A stretch of DNA of 64,000 bases, taken from positions 1,275,088-1,339,087 of the forward strand of contig NZ_SACT01000001.1 of the NCBI RefSeq assembly GCF_004016515.1, read 5' to 3'. The translations under genes were made by a program, and so were the position numbers. The notes beneath the pieces are model-generated. The model made no database searches, was not told the origin of the DNA, and worked only from the letters and a program-made list of their open reading frames with translations. Shown in pieces: positions 30,027-39,622 of this stretch (the stretch's first letter is position 1; every line of letters begins with the position of its first letter). This DNA comes from Rubrivivax albus (GTDB lineage: Bacteria; Pseudomonadota; Gammaproteobacteria; Burkholderiales; Burkholderiaceae_C).

Positions 30027-31622
30027 ATGAGCAAGACCGTGCGCTGGGACCAGCGATTCGAACCCGGCGGCGAATGGGCTGCCGAGCTGCAGGAGCTTCA
30101 GGCCCGGCGCGACGCCGCACTGGCCATGGGCGGGCCCGAGGCGCTGGCCCGGTTCCACGCCAGTGGCCGCATGGACGCCCGAGCGCGCATCGCGGCCCTG
30201 GTCGACCCGGGCAGCTTCCACGAGATGGGCGCACTGGCCGGCAAGGGCCACTACGACGCCGACGGCCGGTTCACCCACGTGGACCCCACCAACGCCATCA
30301 TTGGCACTGGCCGCCTCGACGGCCGCAAGGTGGCGCTGCACGTCGACGACTACACGATCCGCGCCGGCAGTTCCGAAGCGACCATCGCCGACAAGTGGAT
30401 CTACATCGAGCGCCTGGCCTACCAGCTGCGCATGCCGCTGGTGCGGCTGGTGGACTCGGCCGGCGGCAGCGTCAAGCTCCTGCTGCAGATCGGCGGCACC
30501 AAGCTGCCGGAGTACACCACCTGGCCGACCCACGAGCTGCTGGCCACGGTGCCGGTAGTGGGCGTGGCGCTCGGGGCCTGTGCGGGCCAGGGCGCCATCA
30601 AGGTCCTGAGCTCGCACTTCTCGGTGATGGTGCGCGACCAGGCCCAGGTCATGGCCGCCGGGCCGCACGTGGTGCGCCAGGCCTACGGCGTGGAGATCGA
30701 CAAGAACGACCTCGGCGGCTGGAAGGTGCACCGCCGCAGCGCCATGGTGCACAACGAGGCGGTGGACGAGGCCGACGCGCTGGCGCAGGCCCGCCGCTTC
30801 CTGTCGTACCTGCCGCGCAGCGTGTACGAGCTGCCGCCGGTGACGGCCTGCGACGACGACCCCAACCGCGCCGACGACTGGCTGAAGGACGCCATTCCCC
30901 ACGACCGGCGCAAGATCCACGACCCACGCCGCATCGTGGCCGCCGTGATGGACCGCGACAGCCTGTTCGAGATCGGCCGCTGGCAGGCCGGGTCGGTGGT
31001 CACCATGCTCGGCCGCCTCAACGGCGTGCCGGTGGGCGTGCTGGCCAACGACCCGAAGGTGCAGGGCGGGGCGATGACGGTGCAGTCGGCGCAGAAGATG
31101 GAGCGCCACGTGCGGCTGTGCCACCAGTTCGGGCTGCCGGTGGTGAACTTCGTGGACCAGCCGGGCAACGCCACCGGCCCGGAGGCCGAGCTCGCGGCCA
31201 CGCTGCTGGGAGCGGTGCGCGTGGGCGAGACGCTGGCCGGCTGCCGCTCGCCGTGGGTGTCCATCCTGATGCGGCGCTGCTTCGGCATGGCCGGCTCGCT
31301 GCATGGCCCGAAGGGCGGTGACCGGCTGAACCACCGTTTCGCCTGGCCATCGGCGCGCTGGGGCTCGATCCCCATCGAAGGTGGTGTCATGGCGGCCCAC
31401 AAGGCCGAGATCGAGGCCGCGCCCGACCCCGCTGCCCGCCGCGCCGAACTGGAGCGCCACTACCTGAACCTGTCCTCGCCGATGCGCACGGCCGAGAAGT
31501 TCGGCGTGCTCGACGTGATCGACCCACGCGAGACCCGCATGGTGCTGTGCGACTGGATCGAGGACGCCTGGCACGTGGTCCAGGGCGATGCCGCCATGCG
31601 CGCCAGCCAGGCCACCGCATGA
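30027..31622 (+). CDS. Acyl-CoA carboxylase carboxyltransferase subunit (module A)
   Basis: 531 residues in the PccB/MmdA crotonase-like carboxyltransferase family. AGSSEATIADKW, SAGGSVKLL, CAGQGAIKVLSSHF and the first acyl-CoA oxyanion region precede RFLSYLP; the second half has QPGNATGPEAELAATLLGA and FAWPSARWGSIPIEGGV. Both domains are fused in one chain, as in propionyl-CoA-type enzymes. It exchanges carboxyl groups between biotin and an acyl-CoA. The start MSKTVRW at 30027 is chosen over in-frame upstream codons because homologues begin there. Its stop overlaps the ligase start (ATGA). Confidence 0.87.
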   Translation: MSKTVRWDQRFEPGGEWAAELQELQARRDAALAMGGPEALARFHASGRMDARARIAALVDPGSFHEMGALAGKGHYDADGRFTHVDPTNAIIGTGRLDGRKVALHVDDYTIRAGSSEATIADKWIYIERLAYQLRMPLVRLVDSAGGSVKLLLQIGGTKLPEYTTWPTHELLATVPVVGVALGACAGQGAIKVLSSHFSVMVRDQAQVMAAGPHVVRQAYGVEIDKNDLGGWKVHRRSAMVHNEAVDEADALAQARRFLSYLPRSVYELPPVTACDDDPNRADDWLKDAIPHDRRKIHDPRRIVAAVMDRDSLFEIGRWQAGSVVTMLGRLNGVPVGVLANDPKVQGGAMTVQSAQKMERHVRLCHQFGLPVVNFVDQPGNATGPEAELAATLLGAVRVGETLAGCRSPWVSILMRRCFGMAGSLHGPKGGDRLNHRFAWPSARWGSIPIEGGVMAAHKAEIEAAPDPAARRAELERHYLNLSSPMRTAEKFGVLDVIDPRETRMVLCDWIEDAWHVVQGDAAMRASQATA

Positions 31623-33202
31623 TGGCGCCATCAGAGACCGTGTCCGCGACCGTGCCCGCGCCGCCACCGTCGCTGCTGCATGCCGTGCAGCCCTGGCTGG
31701 CACCGGGGCGCGACCTCGAGGCCATGGCCTTCGGCGACGTGCGGCTGACCTACCGCGCCATGGCGGCCCGGGCCAGCGCGCTCGCCGACCGCCTGCAGGC
31801 CCTGGGCGTGCAGCCACGCGACCGGGTGGCCACGATGTTCACGCCACGGCCCGAAGCGGTGATCGCCCTGCTGGCCTGCTGGCTGGTCGGTGCCGTGCCC
31901 GTCGGGCTCAACCCCCGCTACCGGCGAGACGAACAGCGCCAGCTGCTGGACGACACCCGGCCCAAGGCGCTGCTCTCGGTGGTGCGCGACGGTGCCCGTG
32001 ACATGACGCCCGACCTCGAGGCGCACGCCGACGCGCTGCGCCTGCCCACGCTGCGCTTCGGCCCCGCCTTCGGTGAAGGCGACCTGCCGCCGGCCATCGA
32101 CGACGACTCGGCGCTCGCACACTGGGTCGCCGCCACGGCCCGGCTCGACCCTCAGTCACCTGCGGTCGTGATCTTCACGTCCGGCTCGACCGGCCGGCCG
32201 AAGGGCGCCCTGATCACGCACGCCGGGCTCGCCTTTCGGGCCCACACGCTGCACCACGACCGGCGTCCGATCCCGCACGTGCGGCAGATGCTGGACCTGC
32301 CGGTCAACCACATCGGCGCGCTGGCCAGCGGCATCGGGGTGTCGCTGGTGGCCGGCGGCCTGCTGGTGATGCGCGAGCAGTTCGACCCCGCGGCCACGCT
32401 GGCCGCGGTGGCGCAGGAGAGGCTGGACGTGCTGGGCGGCGTGCCACCGATGCTGGCGCGCCTGGTGGCGCATCCCGACTTCGCCCACACCCCGCTGCAG
32501 TCGGTGAAGTTCGTCGGCTGGGGGGCCGGGCCGATCCAGCCCGAGGTGCTGCGGCAGCTGCTGGTCGCCATGCCGGCGACGCAGTGCTCGCAGCAGTACG
32601 GCATGACCGAGAGCAACGGGCCCATCGTCTATTCACCGCCGACGCGCGACACCGCGTTGCTGCTGGAGACCACGGGCCGACCCGACCCGCGCCTGCAGCT
32701 GCGCATCGCCGACGCGCAGGACCAGCCGCTGCCCGCCGGCAGCGAAGGCGAGGTGCAGGTGCGCCTGCCGCACCCGTTCGCTGGCTACCTGGACAACCCC
32801 ACGGCGACCGCCGAGGCCTTCACCGCCGACGGCTACCTGCGCACCGGCGACCGCGCCCTGCTGCGGCCCGACGGCTGGCTGGTTTTCCGCGGCCGGAGCA
32901 AGGATATGTACAAGTCCGGCGGCTACAACGTCTACCCGCGCGAGGTGGAGATGCTGCTCGAGACGCACCCGGACGTGCGCGCCGCCGCGGTACTCGGCGT
33001 CGACGACGCACATTGGGGCCAGGTTGGCCATGCCTTCATCGAACCCCGCGGGGCATTGGACCCCGCGGAGCTGCTGGCGTGGTGCCGCGAACGGCTGGCC
33101 AACTACAAGGTGCCCAAGGCCGTGACCCTGATCGACGTCATGCCTCGCACCTCGGTGGAAAAGGTGGACCGCATGGCGCTGGCGCGACGCTTCGGCACGT
33201 GA
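31619..33202 (+). CDS. AMP-dependent acyl-CoA synthetase/ligase
   Basis: 527 residues of the ANL adenylating superfamily. The P-loop-like motif VIFTSGSTGRPKGA, the aromatic QQYGMTES, YLRTGDRALL with the ribose-binding Asp, and the terminal K in TSVEKVDRMAL (expected catalytic lysine) are all present. The first 15 residues are extra. It activates a carboxylic acid to its CoA thioester using ATP, supplying the substrate of the neighbouring carboxyltransferase. Starts ATG 31619 and ATG 31622 are both in frame and overlap the upstream stop. Confidence 0.9.
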   Translation: MMAPSETVSATVPAPPPSLLHAVQPWLAPGRDLEAMAFGDVRLTYRAMAARASALADRLQALGVQPRDRVATMFTPRPEAVIALLACWLVGAVPVGLNPRYRRDEQRQLLDDTRPKALLSVVRDGARDMTPDLEAHADALRLPTLRFGPAFGEGDLPPAIDDDSALAHWVAATARLDPQSPAVVIFTSGSTGRPKGALITHAGLAFRAHTLHHDRRPIPHVRQMLDLPVNHIGALASGIGVSLVAGGLLVMREQFDPAATLAAVAQERLDVLGGVPPMLARLVAHPDFAHTPLQSVKFVGWGAGPIQPEVLRQLLVAMPATQCSQQYGMTESNGPIVYSPPTRDTALLLETTGRPDPRLQLRIADAQDQPLPAGSEGEVQVRLPHPFAGYLDNPTATAEAFTADGYLRTGDRALLRPDGWLVFRGRSKDMYKSGGYNVYPREVEMLLETHPDVRAAAVLGVDDAHWGQVGHAFIEPRGALDPAELLAWCRERLANYKVPKAVTLIDVMPRTSVEKVDRMALARRFGT

Positions 33203-33424
33203 GCCGCGGTCCGCGTGATGACGCGGGCGCGTCGACGGATTTGACCTCGGCACCGCGCCAGGAAACGGCTGACCAGGACCCGGTGGGCTGCCGGTGACAT
33301 TGACACCACGCGCGCTCGACCAGGGCTTCTGTCCGTCCTTCGCCAAGCGAGATGCTGCGTACCATTGCCACGCGCATGACTCACGGCCCCGAGCCTTCGA
33401 GGAACGTTCGCACGGTTGTGTTCA
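33203..33424. other. Convergent spacer, nothing recognised
   Basis: 222 bases between the ligase and the end of the LysR gene on the other strand. No T-tract terminator, repeat or supported frame is seen. It marks the boundary between modules A and B of island 2. Confidence 0.4.
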
Positions 33425-34324
33425 TCAGCGACGCAGCTTTGCCTGCGGCCTGTGCACCTCACACAGATCGAGCAATGCTTGGGCCGCGGAGGACAGGGTT
33501 CGTCCCCTTGGTTGCACGACATGCAGTCGTCGCACGAGACCCGGCAGCCGCAACTTTCGGCGCGCCAGGTCGTGATGGTGAAAGTCGTAGAGGTTCAGTT
33601 CGGGGATCGCCGCAATGCCGATCCCGGCGCGCACCATGCCGATCACGGTGGCGAGCTGGTGCACCTCCATCGTCTGGCGCGGTTGATGTGCAGGCAGCTT
33701 GGAGGCCAGGTAGCGCCCGACGATGCTGTGGCGAACCTGGTAGATGAACCGCTCGCCTGCAAGATCCTTCAGCGCGATGTGGTCCGAGGCCGCCAGGCGG
33801 TGTTCATGGCGGCACACGAGTTCGAAGTGGTCGCTGCAGAACTCCGTCGTCTCGAGCATGGCTTCATTGAGCGGGGTGGCCACGATCGCGAAGTCGGCGT
33901 GACCCTCCAGCACACGCGCCTGGGCTGCCTCGGAGAGCAGATCGTCGACCTTCACTTCGATGTCGGGGTAGCGCTCGCAGAACAGCGCCAGGATCGGCGG
34001 CAGCCAGCCAGCGGCCAGCGAAGGCAGCAGCGCGACGGCCACCTTGCCGCGTCGCCGCTCCAGCACGTCGCGAACGCCGTCCAGACCGGTATCCACCTCG
34101 CGCACGATGCGCCGGGCCGCACCTTCGAACGCTTGCCCCTCGGCCGTCAGGTCGACGTGGCGGGTGTCACGATGGAACAGCCGCGCGCCGACGCTGTCCT
34201 CCAATGACCGGATCGCCGCGCTCAACGCAGGTTGCGATAGATGCACCTTGGCCGCCGCGCGCGTGAAGTTGCGCGTTTCGGCCAGTGCAAGGAACGCATG
34301 CAACTGACGGATCGAGAAGTTCAT
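33425..34324 (-). CDS. LysR-family transcriptional regulator (module B)
   Basis: 299 residues, standard size. The helix-turn-helix is in RQLHAFLALAETRNFTRAAA and KVHLSQPALSAAIRSLE at residues 6-50; the rest is a periplasmic-binding-protein-like effector domain (KVAVALLPSLAAGWLPPIL, VVGMVRAGIGIAAIP-like VIGMVRAGIGIAAIPEL). It is transcribed away from the CoA-transferase operon, the classic LysR layout, and probably activates it in response to a pathway intermediate. A palindrome at 34543 in the shared spacer is the candidate binding site. Confidence 0.92.
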   Translation of the reverse strand: MNFSIRQLHAFLALAETRNFTRAAAKVHLSQPALSAAIRSLEDSVGARLFHRDTRHVDLTAEGQAFEGAARRIVREVDTGLDGVRDVLERRRGKVAVALLPSLAAGWLPPILALFCERYPDIEVKVDDLLSEAAQARVLEGHADFAIVATPLNEAMLETTEFCSDHFELVCRHEHRLAASDHIALKDLAGERFIYQVRHSIVGRYLASKLPAHQPRQTMEVHQLATVIGMVRAGIGIAAIPELNLYDFHHHDLARRKLRLPGLVRRLHVVQPRGRTLSSAAQALLDLCEVHRPQAKLRR

Positions 34325-34542
34325 GGCGCTCTTGTATCAGCCCATCCACGGCGCAAGTTTCCCCGACCGCTGCCGGCTACCCGGGCTCGATTGCGCACGT
34401 CGCCAGCACGCGTGCCTCCTGCTTTCAGCACGGACCATCGCCTATTGGCATGTTGACACACGCGAGCCCGGGTGTAGGTCCGGCTTCACTGCGGCTTCAG
34501 CGTGCAGCGCCTTCTTCCAGCTCACGGACAGCCACCTAGATC

Positions 34543-34559
34543 TATCGATCTCATCGATA
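34543..34559. promoter_or_regulatory. Palindrome in the lysR/CoA-transferase intergenic region
   Basis: TATCGATCTCATCGATA is a perfect 7+3+7 inverted repeat, followed by TCCATCGACAG. It lies about 109 bases before the CoA-transferase GTG and 219 before the lysR ATG, within the 343-base spacer (34325-34667). The T-N11-A outline of a LysR box is met. No other structure is obvious in this spacer. Confidence 0.5.
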
Positions 34560-34667
34560 AGTCCATCGACAGTTCGAGTTTCACGGATCAGCCAGTTCTT
34601 CCTAGACTGAAATCGAGACGGCATCGCGACCCACCGCGGCAGCCGCCTCGCCAGGAGTGCTTGCATC

Positions 34668-35909
34668 GTGGAGAACTCGCAATTGGCAGTGACACAACCA
34701 CAACCAGTAGGCCCGTTGCAGGACCTGAAGGTGGTGGAGATCTGCAGCACGATCGCCGGCCCGGCCTGCGCTCGGCTGCTGGCGGATTTCGGTGCCGAAG
34801 TGACGAAGGTCGAACCACTGCAAGGCGACGGGGCGCGGCAGATGGGCTTCCACGTCGAGGACGTGTCGCTCTACGCCGCGAGCCTGATGCGTGGCAAACG
34901 CTCGGTCGCCCTCGATCTGAAGACGCCGCAGGGGCGCGACATCGCGCTCGAACTGATCCGGCGTGCCGACATCCTGGTCGAGAACAATCGCCCCGGGGTC
35001 ATGGAACGCCTGGGGTTGGGCTACGACACGCTGGCCGCGCTGAACCCCAGGCTGATCATGGTGCGCATCAGCGGCTACGGGCAGGATGGCCCCTACTCCG
35101 ATCGGCCCGGCTACGGCGCGATCTGCGAAGCCTTCGGCGGCGTGCGGCACATGACGGGCGACCCCGACCGTCCGCCGGCGCGGGTGGCCCTGGCGACCAC
35201 CGACTACCTGACCGCCGTGTATGCCGCCATGGGTGCGCTGGTGGCGGTGCACGAACGCCAGCGCAGCGGCCTGGGTCAAGTGGTGGATGCCGCGCTGTAC
35301 GAGACCGCGTTCTCGCAGATGGAGTCCTACGTGCCCACCTACGAGAAGACCGGCTTCGTGCCGGCGCGCGTGGGGCCCAACCTGCCGACGATGGCGCCCA
35401 ACAGCCTGTACCCGACCGGTGACGGTGGCTGGATCCTGATCGCGGCCAACAGCGACGCCGTCTATGGCCGACTGGTCGCATTGATGCAGATGCCCGAACT
35501 GTTGAGTGACGCCCGTTTCGCGACCATCAAGGCACGCGGCATCGCCGCGAACATGAAGGCGCTGGACGCGCACATCGGCGAATGGACGTCGCGCCACGAG
35601 GGCGCGGCATTGGAGCTCTTGCTCCGCGGCGCCGGTGTGCCCACGTCGCGCATCTACACCATCGCGGACATCTACCAGGATCCGCACTACGCGGCGCGAC
35701 AGATGCTGCTGCAGGTGCCGCATCCCAAGCTGGGTCACACCACCCAGATCGGCGTCGTGCCTAGGCTGTCACGCACGCCGGGCGTGGTGCGCCACACCGG
35801 CCCCGACACCGGTGCCGACACCCGGCGCGTGCTCGCCGAACTGGGTCTGGACGATGCACGGATCGACCAACTGATGGATCGCGGCACCGTAGCCGAGCCG
35901 ACACGATGA
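34668..35909 (+). CDS. CaiB/BaiF family III CoA-transferase
   Basis: 413 residues from GTG 34668, which follows AGGAG. LKVVEICSTIAGPACARLLADFGAEVTKVE is the N-terminal block; RGKRSVALDLKTPQGRD and LVENNRPGVMERLGLGYD precede the family's catalytic Asp, found in the region VVDAALYETAF. RISGYGQDGPYSDRPGYG is also typical. It moves CoA from a donor thioester to a carboxylic acid without ATP. It is the first gene of module B and does the job the AMP-forming ligase does in module A. Its stop overlaps the next start (ATGA). Confidence 0.9.
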   Translation: MENSQLAVTQPQPVGPLQDLKVVEICSTIAGPACARLLADFGAEVTKVEPLQGDGARQMGFHVEDVSLYAASLMRGKRSVALDLKTPQGRDIALELIRRADILVENNRPGVMERLGLGYDTLAALNPRLIMVRISGYGQDGPYSDRPGYGAICEAFGGVRHMTGDPDRPPARVALATTDYLTAVYAAMGALVAVHERQRSGLGQVVDAALYETAFSQMESYVPTYEKTGFVPARVGPNLPTMAPNSLYPTGDGGWILIAANSDAVYGRLVALMQMPELLSDARFATIKARGIAANMKALDAHIGEWTSRHEGAALELLLRGAGVPTSRIYTIADIYQDPHYAARQMLLQVPHPKLGHTTQIGVVPRLSRTPGVVRHTGPDTGADTRRVLAELGLDDARIDQLMDRGTVAEPTR

Positions 35910-37489
35910 AGCGCTTGAAACAGCAGGAGTTCCCCCCCGACGGCGAGTGGGCCGAGGAACTGCAGGAACTGGCCGCCCGTCGACAGCAGTCCAGGGCCAT
36001 GGGCGGTGAGGACGCCCTCGCGCGCATGAAGTCCATGGGGCGGATGAACGCGCGCGAGCGGCTCGACGTGTTGCTGGACGACGGCAGCTTCCGCGAGATG
36101 GGCCGCATTGCCGGCAAGGCGAGCTACGACGCGCAGGGCAGGTTCATCGCCCAGAGCCCGGTCAACGCGATCATCGGCACGGGCCGCGTCGGCGGCCGCA
36201 AGGTCGTGGCCTCGGCCGACGACTACTCGCTGCGCGCCGGTTCGTCGGAAGCCACCATCTCCGACAAGTGGATCTATGCCGAGCGCATGGCGATGACGAT
36301 GCGCTTGCCGCTGATACGTCTGGTGGACACCGCCGGTGGCAGCGTCAAGCTCCTGGAGCAACAGGGCAGCAGCAAGATTCCGGGATACCCGAACTGGCCG
36401 GTGGTGGAACTGCTTCGAACGGTGCCGGTCGTCGGCGTCGCGCTGGGCTCGTGCGCCGGCCTCGGGGCCATGAAGGTGCTGCTGACGCACTTCTCGGTCA
36501 TGGTGCGCGACCAGGCCCAGGTGTTCGCAGCCGGGCCGCCCGTGGTCAAGCAGGCCTATGGCATCGAGATCGAAAAAAACGAACTCGGTGGCTATCAGGT
36601 GCATCGCCGCAGCGCTTTGGTGCACAACGAAGCTACGTCGGAGGAGGATGCCTTCGAGCAGGTGCGTCGCTTCCTGTCGTATCTGCCACAGCATGCAGCC
36701 GCCCTTCCGCGGCGCGAGGCCTGCAGCGACGACCCGGACCGCGCGGACGACTGGCTGAAGAACGCCATCCCGAAGGACCGGCGTCGGGTCTTCGACGCGC
36801 GCCGGATCATTGCGTCGATCGTCGATGCGGGTTCCTTCTTCGAGATCGGCCGCTACCAGGGTGGCTCGATCATCACCGGGCTGGCTCGGCTGGACGGCTA
36901 TCCGATCGCGTTGATGTGCGGGGACCCGCGGGTGGCCGGCGGCGCCATGACGCTGGCGGCCGCGTGGAAGGTCGAACGACTGGCCAAGCTCTGCGACACG
37001 TTCGGCCTGCCCGTGGTGAACCTGGTCGACCAGCCGGGCAACGCCACCGGCCCGGAGGCCGAACTGGCTGGCACCCTGCTCGGTGCCGTGCGCGTGATGA
37101 CCACCATCGAGACCATCCGCGTGCCGTGGGTGTCGATCATCATGCGCCGCGCCTTCGGCATGGCGGGCGGTCTGCACGCGCCTAAGTTCTTCCCGCAGCT
37201 GAACCACCGCTTTGCGTGGCCATCCGCGAGATGGGGATCGATTCCCATCGAAGGCGGCGTTGCCGCGGCCTACCGCGCCGAGATCGCGCAGGCCGAGAAC
37301 CCTGCGGCCAGGCGCGACGAGATCGAAGCCTATTACCACCGCCTCGCCTCGCCGTTCCGCACGGCCGAGAAGTTCGGCATCTTGGACGTGATCGACCCCC
37401 GGGAGACGCGGTCGATCCTGTGCGACTGGATCGAAGACGCCTATGAAGTGCTGCAAGCCACCCGTCCTGCCGGGCGGGCACAACCATGA
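35906..37489 (+). CDS. Acyl-CoA carboxylase carboxyltransferase subunit (module B)
   Basis: 527 residues, clearly paralogous to the protein at 30027 (shared GEWAEELQELAARR-like start, AGSSEATISDKW, AGGSVKLLEQQG, RFLSYLP, QPGNATGPEAELAGTLLGA, SARWGSIPIEGGV and the ending DPRETRSILCDWIEDA). Both carboxyltransferase domains are in one chain. Substrate-pocket residues differ around ITGLARLDGY and MAGGLHAPKFF. It overlaps the CoA-transferase gene and is followed by a Bug-type receptor, an amidohydrolase and a biotin carrier. Whether it carboxylates, decarboxylates or transcarboxylates cannot be told from sequence. Confidence 0.87.
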   Translation: MKRLKQQEFPPDGEWAEELQELAARRQQSRAMGGEDALARMKSMGRMNARERLDVLLDDGSFREMGRIAGKASYDAQGRFIAQSPVNAIIGTGRVGGRKVVASADDYSLRAGSSEATISDKWIYAERMAMTMRLPLIRLVDTAGGSVKLLEQQGSSKIPGYPNWPVVELLRTVPVVGVALGSCAGLGAMKVLLTHFSVMVRDQAQVFAAGPPVVKQAYGIEIEKNELGGYQVHRRSALVHNEATSEEDAFEQVRRFLSYLPQHAAALPRREACSDDPDRADDWLKNAIPKDRRRVFDARRIIASIVDAGSFFEIGRYQGGSIITGLARLDGYPIALMCGDPRVAGGAMTLAAAWKVERLAKLCDTFGLPVVNLVDQPGNATGPEAELAGTLLGAVRVMTTIETIRVPWVSIIMRRAFGMAGGLHAPKFFPQLNHRFAWPSARWGSIPIEGGVAAAYRAEIAQAENPAARRDEIEAYYHRLASPFRTAEKFGILDVIDPRETRSILCDWIEDAYEVLQATRPAGRAQP

Positions 37490-37502
37490 AAGGAGACGTT
37501 GG

Positions 37503-38465
37503 ATGAAAGTCGGCTGCCTCAAGACCGCCCTGTTGGCCATTGCATGCACCCTCGCCATTGGCGCTGGTGCGCAAACCGCCGGGAACAACATCGAGCTGAT
37601 CGTGCCCTTTCCCCCAGGCGGCAGCGTCGATCCGATCGCGCGTGCGCTGCAGAACGGGATGAAGGACTCCCTTGGGGGCGAAGCGCTGGTCATCATGAAC
37701 ATGCCGGGTGCTGGCGGCACGATCGGCACCGCGCGGGTGGCCCGCGCGGCACCCGACGGCCGCACCATCGGCATCACCACGGTGGGGCCGCTCACGACCC
37801 AGCCGCACATGGCCAAGCTGAGCTACGGCGTCGACGACTTCACCTACGTCTGCCGCACCCATGTCACGCCGCAGGTGCTGGTGGTGCCGGAAAGCTCGCC
37901 GTTCAAGACGCTCAGGGAGTTCGTCGACTTCGCGAAGGCCAACCCCGACAAGGTGGTCATGTCGTCCACCGGCATCGGTTCGCTGCCGCATCTGGCGGCC
38001 GTCGAGTTCGGCCAGCTGGCCGGCTTCCAGTGGCTGCACGTGCCGTCGAAGGGCGACTCCGATGCGGCTCGCCTTGCCTTGGGGGGCGAGATCACCGGCT
38101 GGGTGGCCGGCGTGCAGACCTACGTGCAACTGGCGCCACGTCTGCGAGCACTGGGCATTCTGCAGAGCGAGCGCAACCCGGCGCTGCCCGATGTGGCGAC
38201 CTTCAAGGAGCAAGGCTACACGCTGAACTCGGCGGGCTGGGGCGGCCTGATCGTGCCCAAGGGCACGCCGGCGGCCATCGTCGATCGGCTGTCGAATGCC
38301 TGCGCCGCGGCGACACACACCCCCGAGTTTGAGCAGATCCTGCGCAATCTGCGGGTGCCGCAAGGCTACCTGCCGGCGGCGGGGTTCGCCGCTTTTGTGA
38401 ACAGCGAATACGCGCGCTACGGCAAGCTGATCCAGGCGACCGGCGCGGCGAGCACGAACAAGTGA
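37503..38465 (+). CDS. Bug-family (tripartite tricarboxylate transporter) substrate-binding protein
   Basis: 320 residues. Signal peptide LLAIACTLAIGAGAQ, then the Bug/TctC pattern: IELIVPFPPGGSVDPIARAL, VIMNMPGAGGTIGTARVARA, VVPESSPFKTLREFVDFAKANP and the terminal GWGGLIVPKGTPAAIVDRL. It is a periplasmic receptor for a small acid. No TctA/TctB membrane partners are in the island, which is common for this family in Burkholderiales. ATG 37503 follows GGAGACG by 6 bases. Its 3' end overlaps the amidohydrolase start. Confidence 0.92.
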   Translation: MKVGCLKTALLAIACTLAIGAGAQTAGNNIELIVPFPPGGSVDPIARALQNGMKDSLGGEALVIMNMPGAGGTIGTARVARAAPDGRTIGITTVGPLTTQPHMAKLSYGVDDFTYVCRTHVTPQVLVVPESSPFKTLREFVDFAKANPDKVVMSSTGIGSLPHLAAVEFGQLAGFQWLHVPSKGDSDAARLALGGEITGWVAGVQTYVQLAPRLRALGILQSERNPALPDVATFKEQGYTLNSAGWGGLIVPKGTPAAIVDRLSNACAAATHTPEFEQILRNLRVPQGYLPAAGFAAFVNSEYARYGKLIQATGAASTNK

Positions 38466-39337
38466 CCCCGCAGGCACCCCTGCAGACCTGGGTGCCCCGG
38501 GGTGCCTGCGACTCGCATGTACACGTGTTCGGGCCGCTGGCGCGGTACCCCGTCGACGCCGACGCGCCGTATGCCGTGCCGGACGATAGACCGGACCATC
38601 TGCTGGCCTGCATGGACGCTGCCGGCCTCCAGCATGCGGTGATCGTGCACGCCGCGGTGAGCGGTCGGGACAACCGGCGCACGCTGGACGCCCTGGCGCA
38701 GCACCCGACACGCTTTCGAGGCGTGGTACTGCCACCCCTCGAACAACCTGCGGCGCACGAGCTCGACACATGGCATCGGACGGGGGTCTGTGGGCTGAGG
38801 TTTTCGTACACCCGCACGGCACGAGCCGGCATGGCCTTGCAGCCGCAGTGGGTGGCCTGCCTGGCCGAGCGTGGCTGGCATGCGCAACTGCATGTGGAGG
38901 CCGATCAGCTCCTGATGCTGGAGGCCGAACTGCAGGCATTGCCAGTGCCGCTCGTGATCGATCACATGGCGCGCATCCCGGCCGCCATCGGCACGCGGCA
39001 CCCTGCGTTCGACTGCCTGCGCCGCCTGCTCGACCGAGGCCATGTCTGGGTCAAGCTGTCGGCGCCGATGCGCCTGTCGCAGACCACCACCTATCCGTAC
39101 GGCGACGTGACGCCCCTGGCACGTGCCCTGGCACAGCACGCGCCTGAGCGCGTGCTGTGGGGATCCGACTGGCCGCACGTCAATCTGCAGGCGCCCGCGC
39201 CGCCCTATGCGGACTTGCTGGCGCTGCTCCACGACTGGCTGCCGGATCCGCACGCGCGCCGGCAGGTCTTGGTGGACAACGCTGTCGCGTTGTATCGCCT
39301 CGCCCCGACTGCGTGGCCGGGCGTATCGCCCGCCTGA
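38462..39337 (+). CDS. TIM-barrel amidohydrolase (LigI/COG3618-like, module B)
   Basis: 291 residues from GTG 38462 (GTGA overlap). GACDSHVHVFGPLARYP carries the His-X-His metal motif, with VIVHAAVSGRDNRRTL, GLRFSYTRT, LVIDHMARIP, VWVKLSAPMRLS and WGSDWPHVN along the barrel. The start strongly resembles 2-pyrone-4,6-dicarboxylate lactonase and related dicarboxylate lactonases. It is only distantly similar to the module A amidohydrolase at 24019. It probably hydrolyses a lactone to a dicarboxylate before or after CoA activation. Confidence 0.85.
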   Translation: MTPQAPLQTWVPRGACDSHVHVFGPLARYPVDADAPYAVPDDRPDHLLACMDAAGLQHAVIVHAAVSGRDNRRTLDALAQHPTRFRGVVLPPLEQPAAHELDTWHRTGVCGLRFSYTRTARAGMALQPQWVACLAERGWHAQLHVEADQLLMLEAELQALPVPLVIDHMARIPAAIGTRHPAFDCLRRLLDRGHVWVKLSAPMRLSQTTTYPYGDVTPLARALAQHAPERVLWGSDWPHVNLQAPAPPYADLLALLHDWLPDPHARRQVLVDNAVALYRLAPTAWPGVSPA

Positions 39338-39374
39338 GTCGGGTCAGACGGTTCGTCCACCTTCAGGAGTCTCC

Positions 39375-39596
39375 ATGGCCCTCGAAACCATCCGTTCAGA
39401 AGTCACCGGCACCGTGTTCCAGGTGCTGGTGGCGCCCGGCGCGCAGGTTGCCGCCGACGATACGTTGATCCTCATCGAGTCGATGAAGATGGAGATTCCC
39501 ATCACCGCGACCTGCGCCGGCACCGTGCGTGAGGTCCGCGTCACCGAAGGCGACGGCGTCGCCGACGGGCAGGACGTCGTGATCGTCGAGCGCTGA
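39375..39596 (+). CDS. Stand-alone biotin/lipoyl carrier protein (module B)
   Basis: 73 residues, a single biotinyl domain with IESMKMEIPIT around the acceptor lysine and SEVTGTVFQVLVAPGAQV/ CAGTVREVRVTEGDGV strands. ATG 39375 follows AGGAGT by 6 bases. It parallels the module A carrier at 28673 and is also free of the proline/alanine-rich extension of AccB. It most likely serves the carboxyltransferase at 35906. Confidence 0.9.
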   Translation: MALETIRSEVTGTVFQVLVAPGAQVAADDTLILIESMKMEIPITATCAGTVREVRVTEGDGVADGQDVVIVER

Positions 39597-39622
39597 TCTC
39601 GGGCAACTGCCGGCGGCAGCCC

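Noticed and set aside
29556..31817. A 753-residue minus-strand frame over the carboxyltransferase
   Set aside because: Shadow of the real plus-strand gene; composition and lack of motifs are typical of antisense frames.
35735..37816. A 693-residue minus-strand frame over the second carboxyltransferase
   Set aside because: Same reasoning; it mirrors the antisense frame of the paralogue, which only shows that the two plus-strand genes are homologous.
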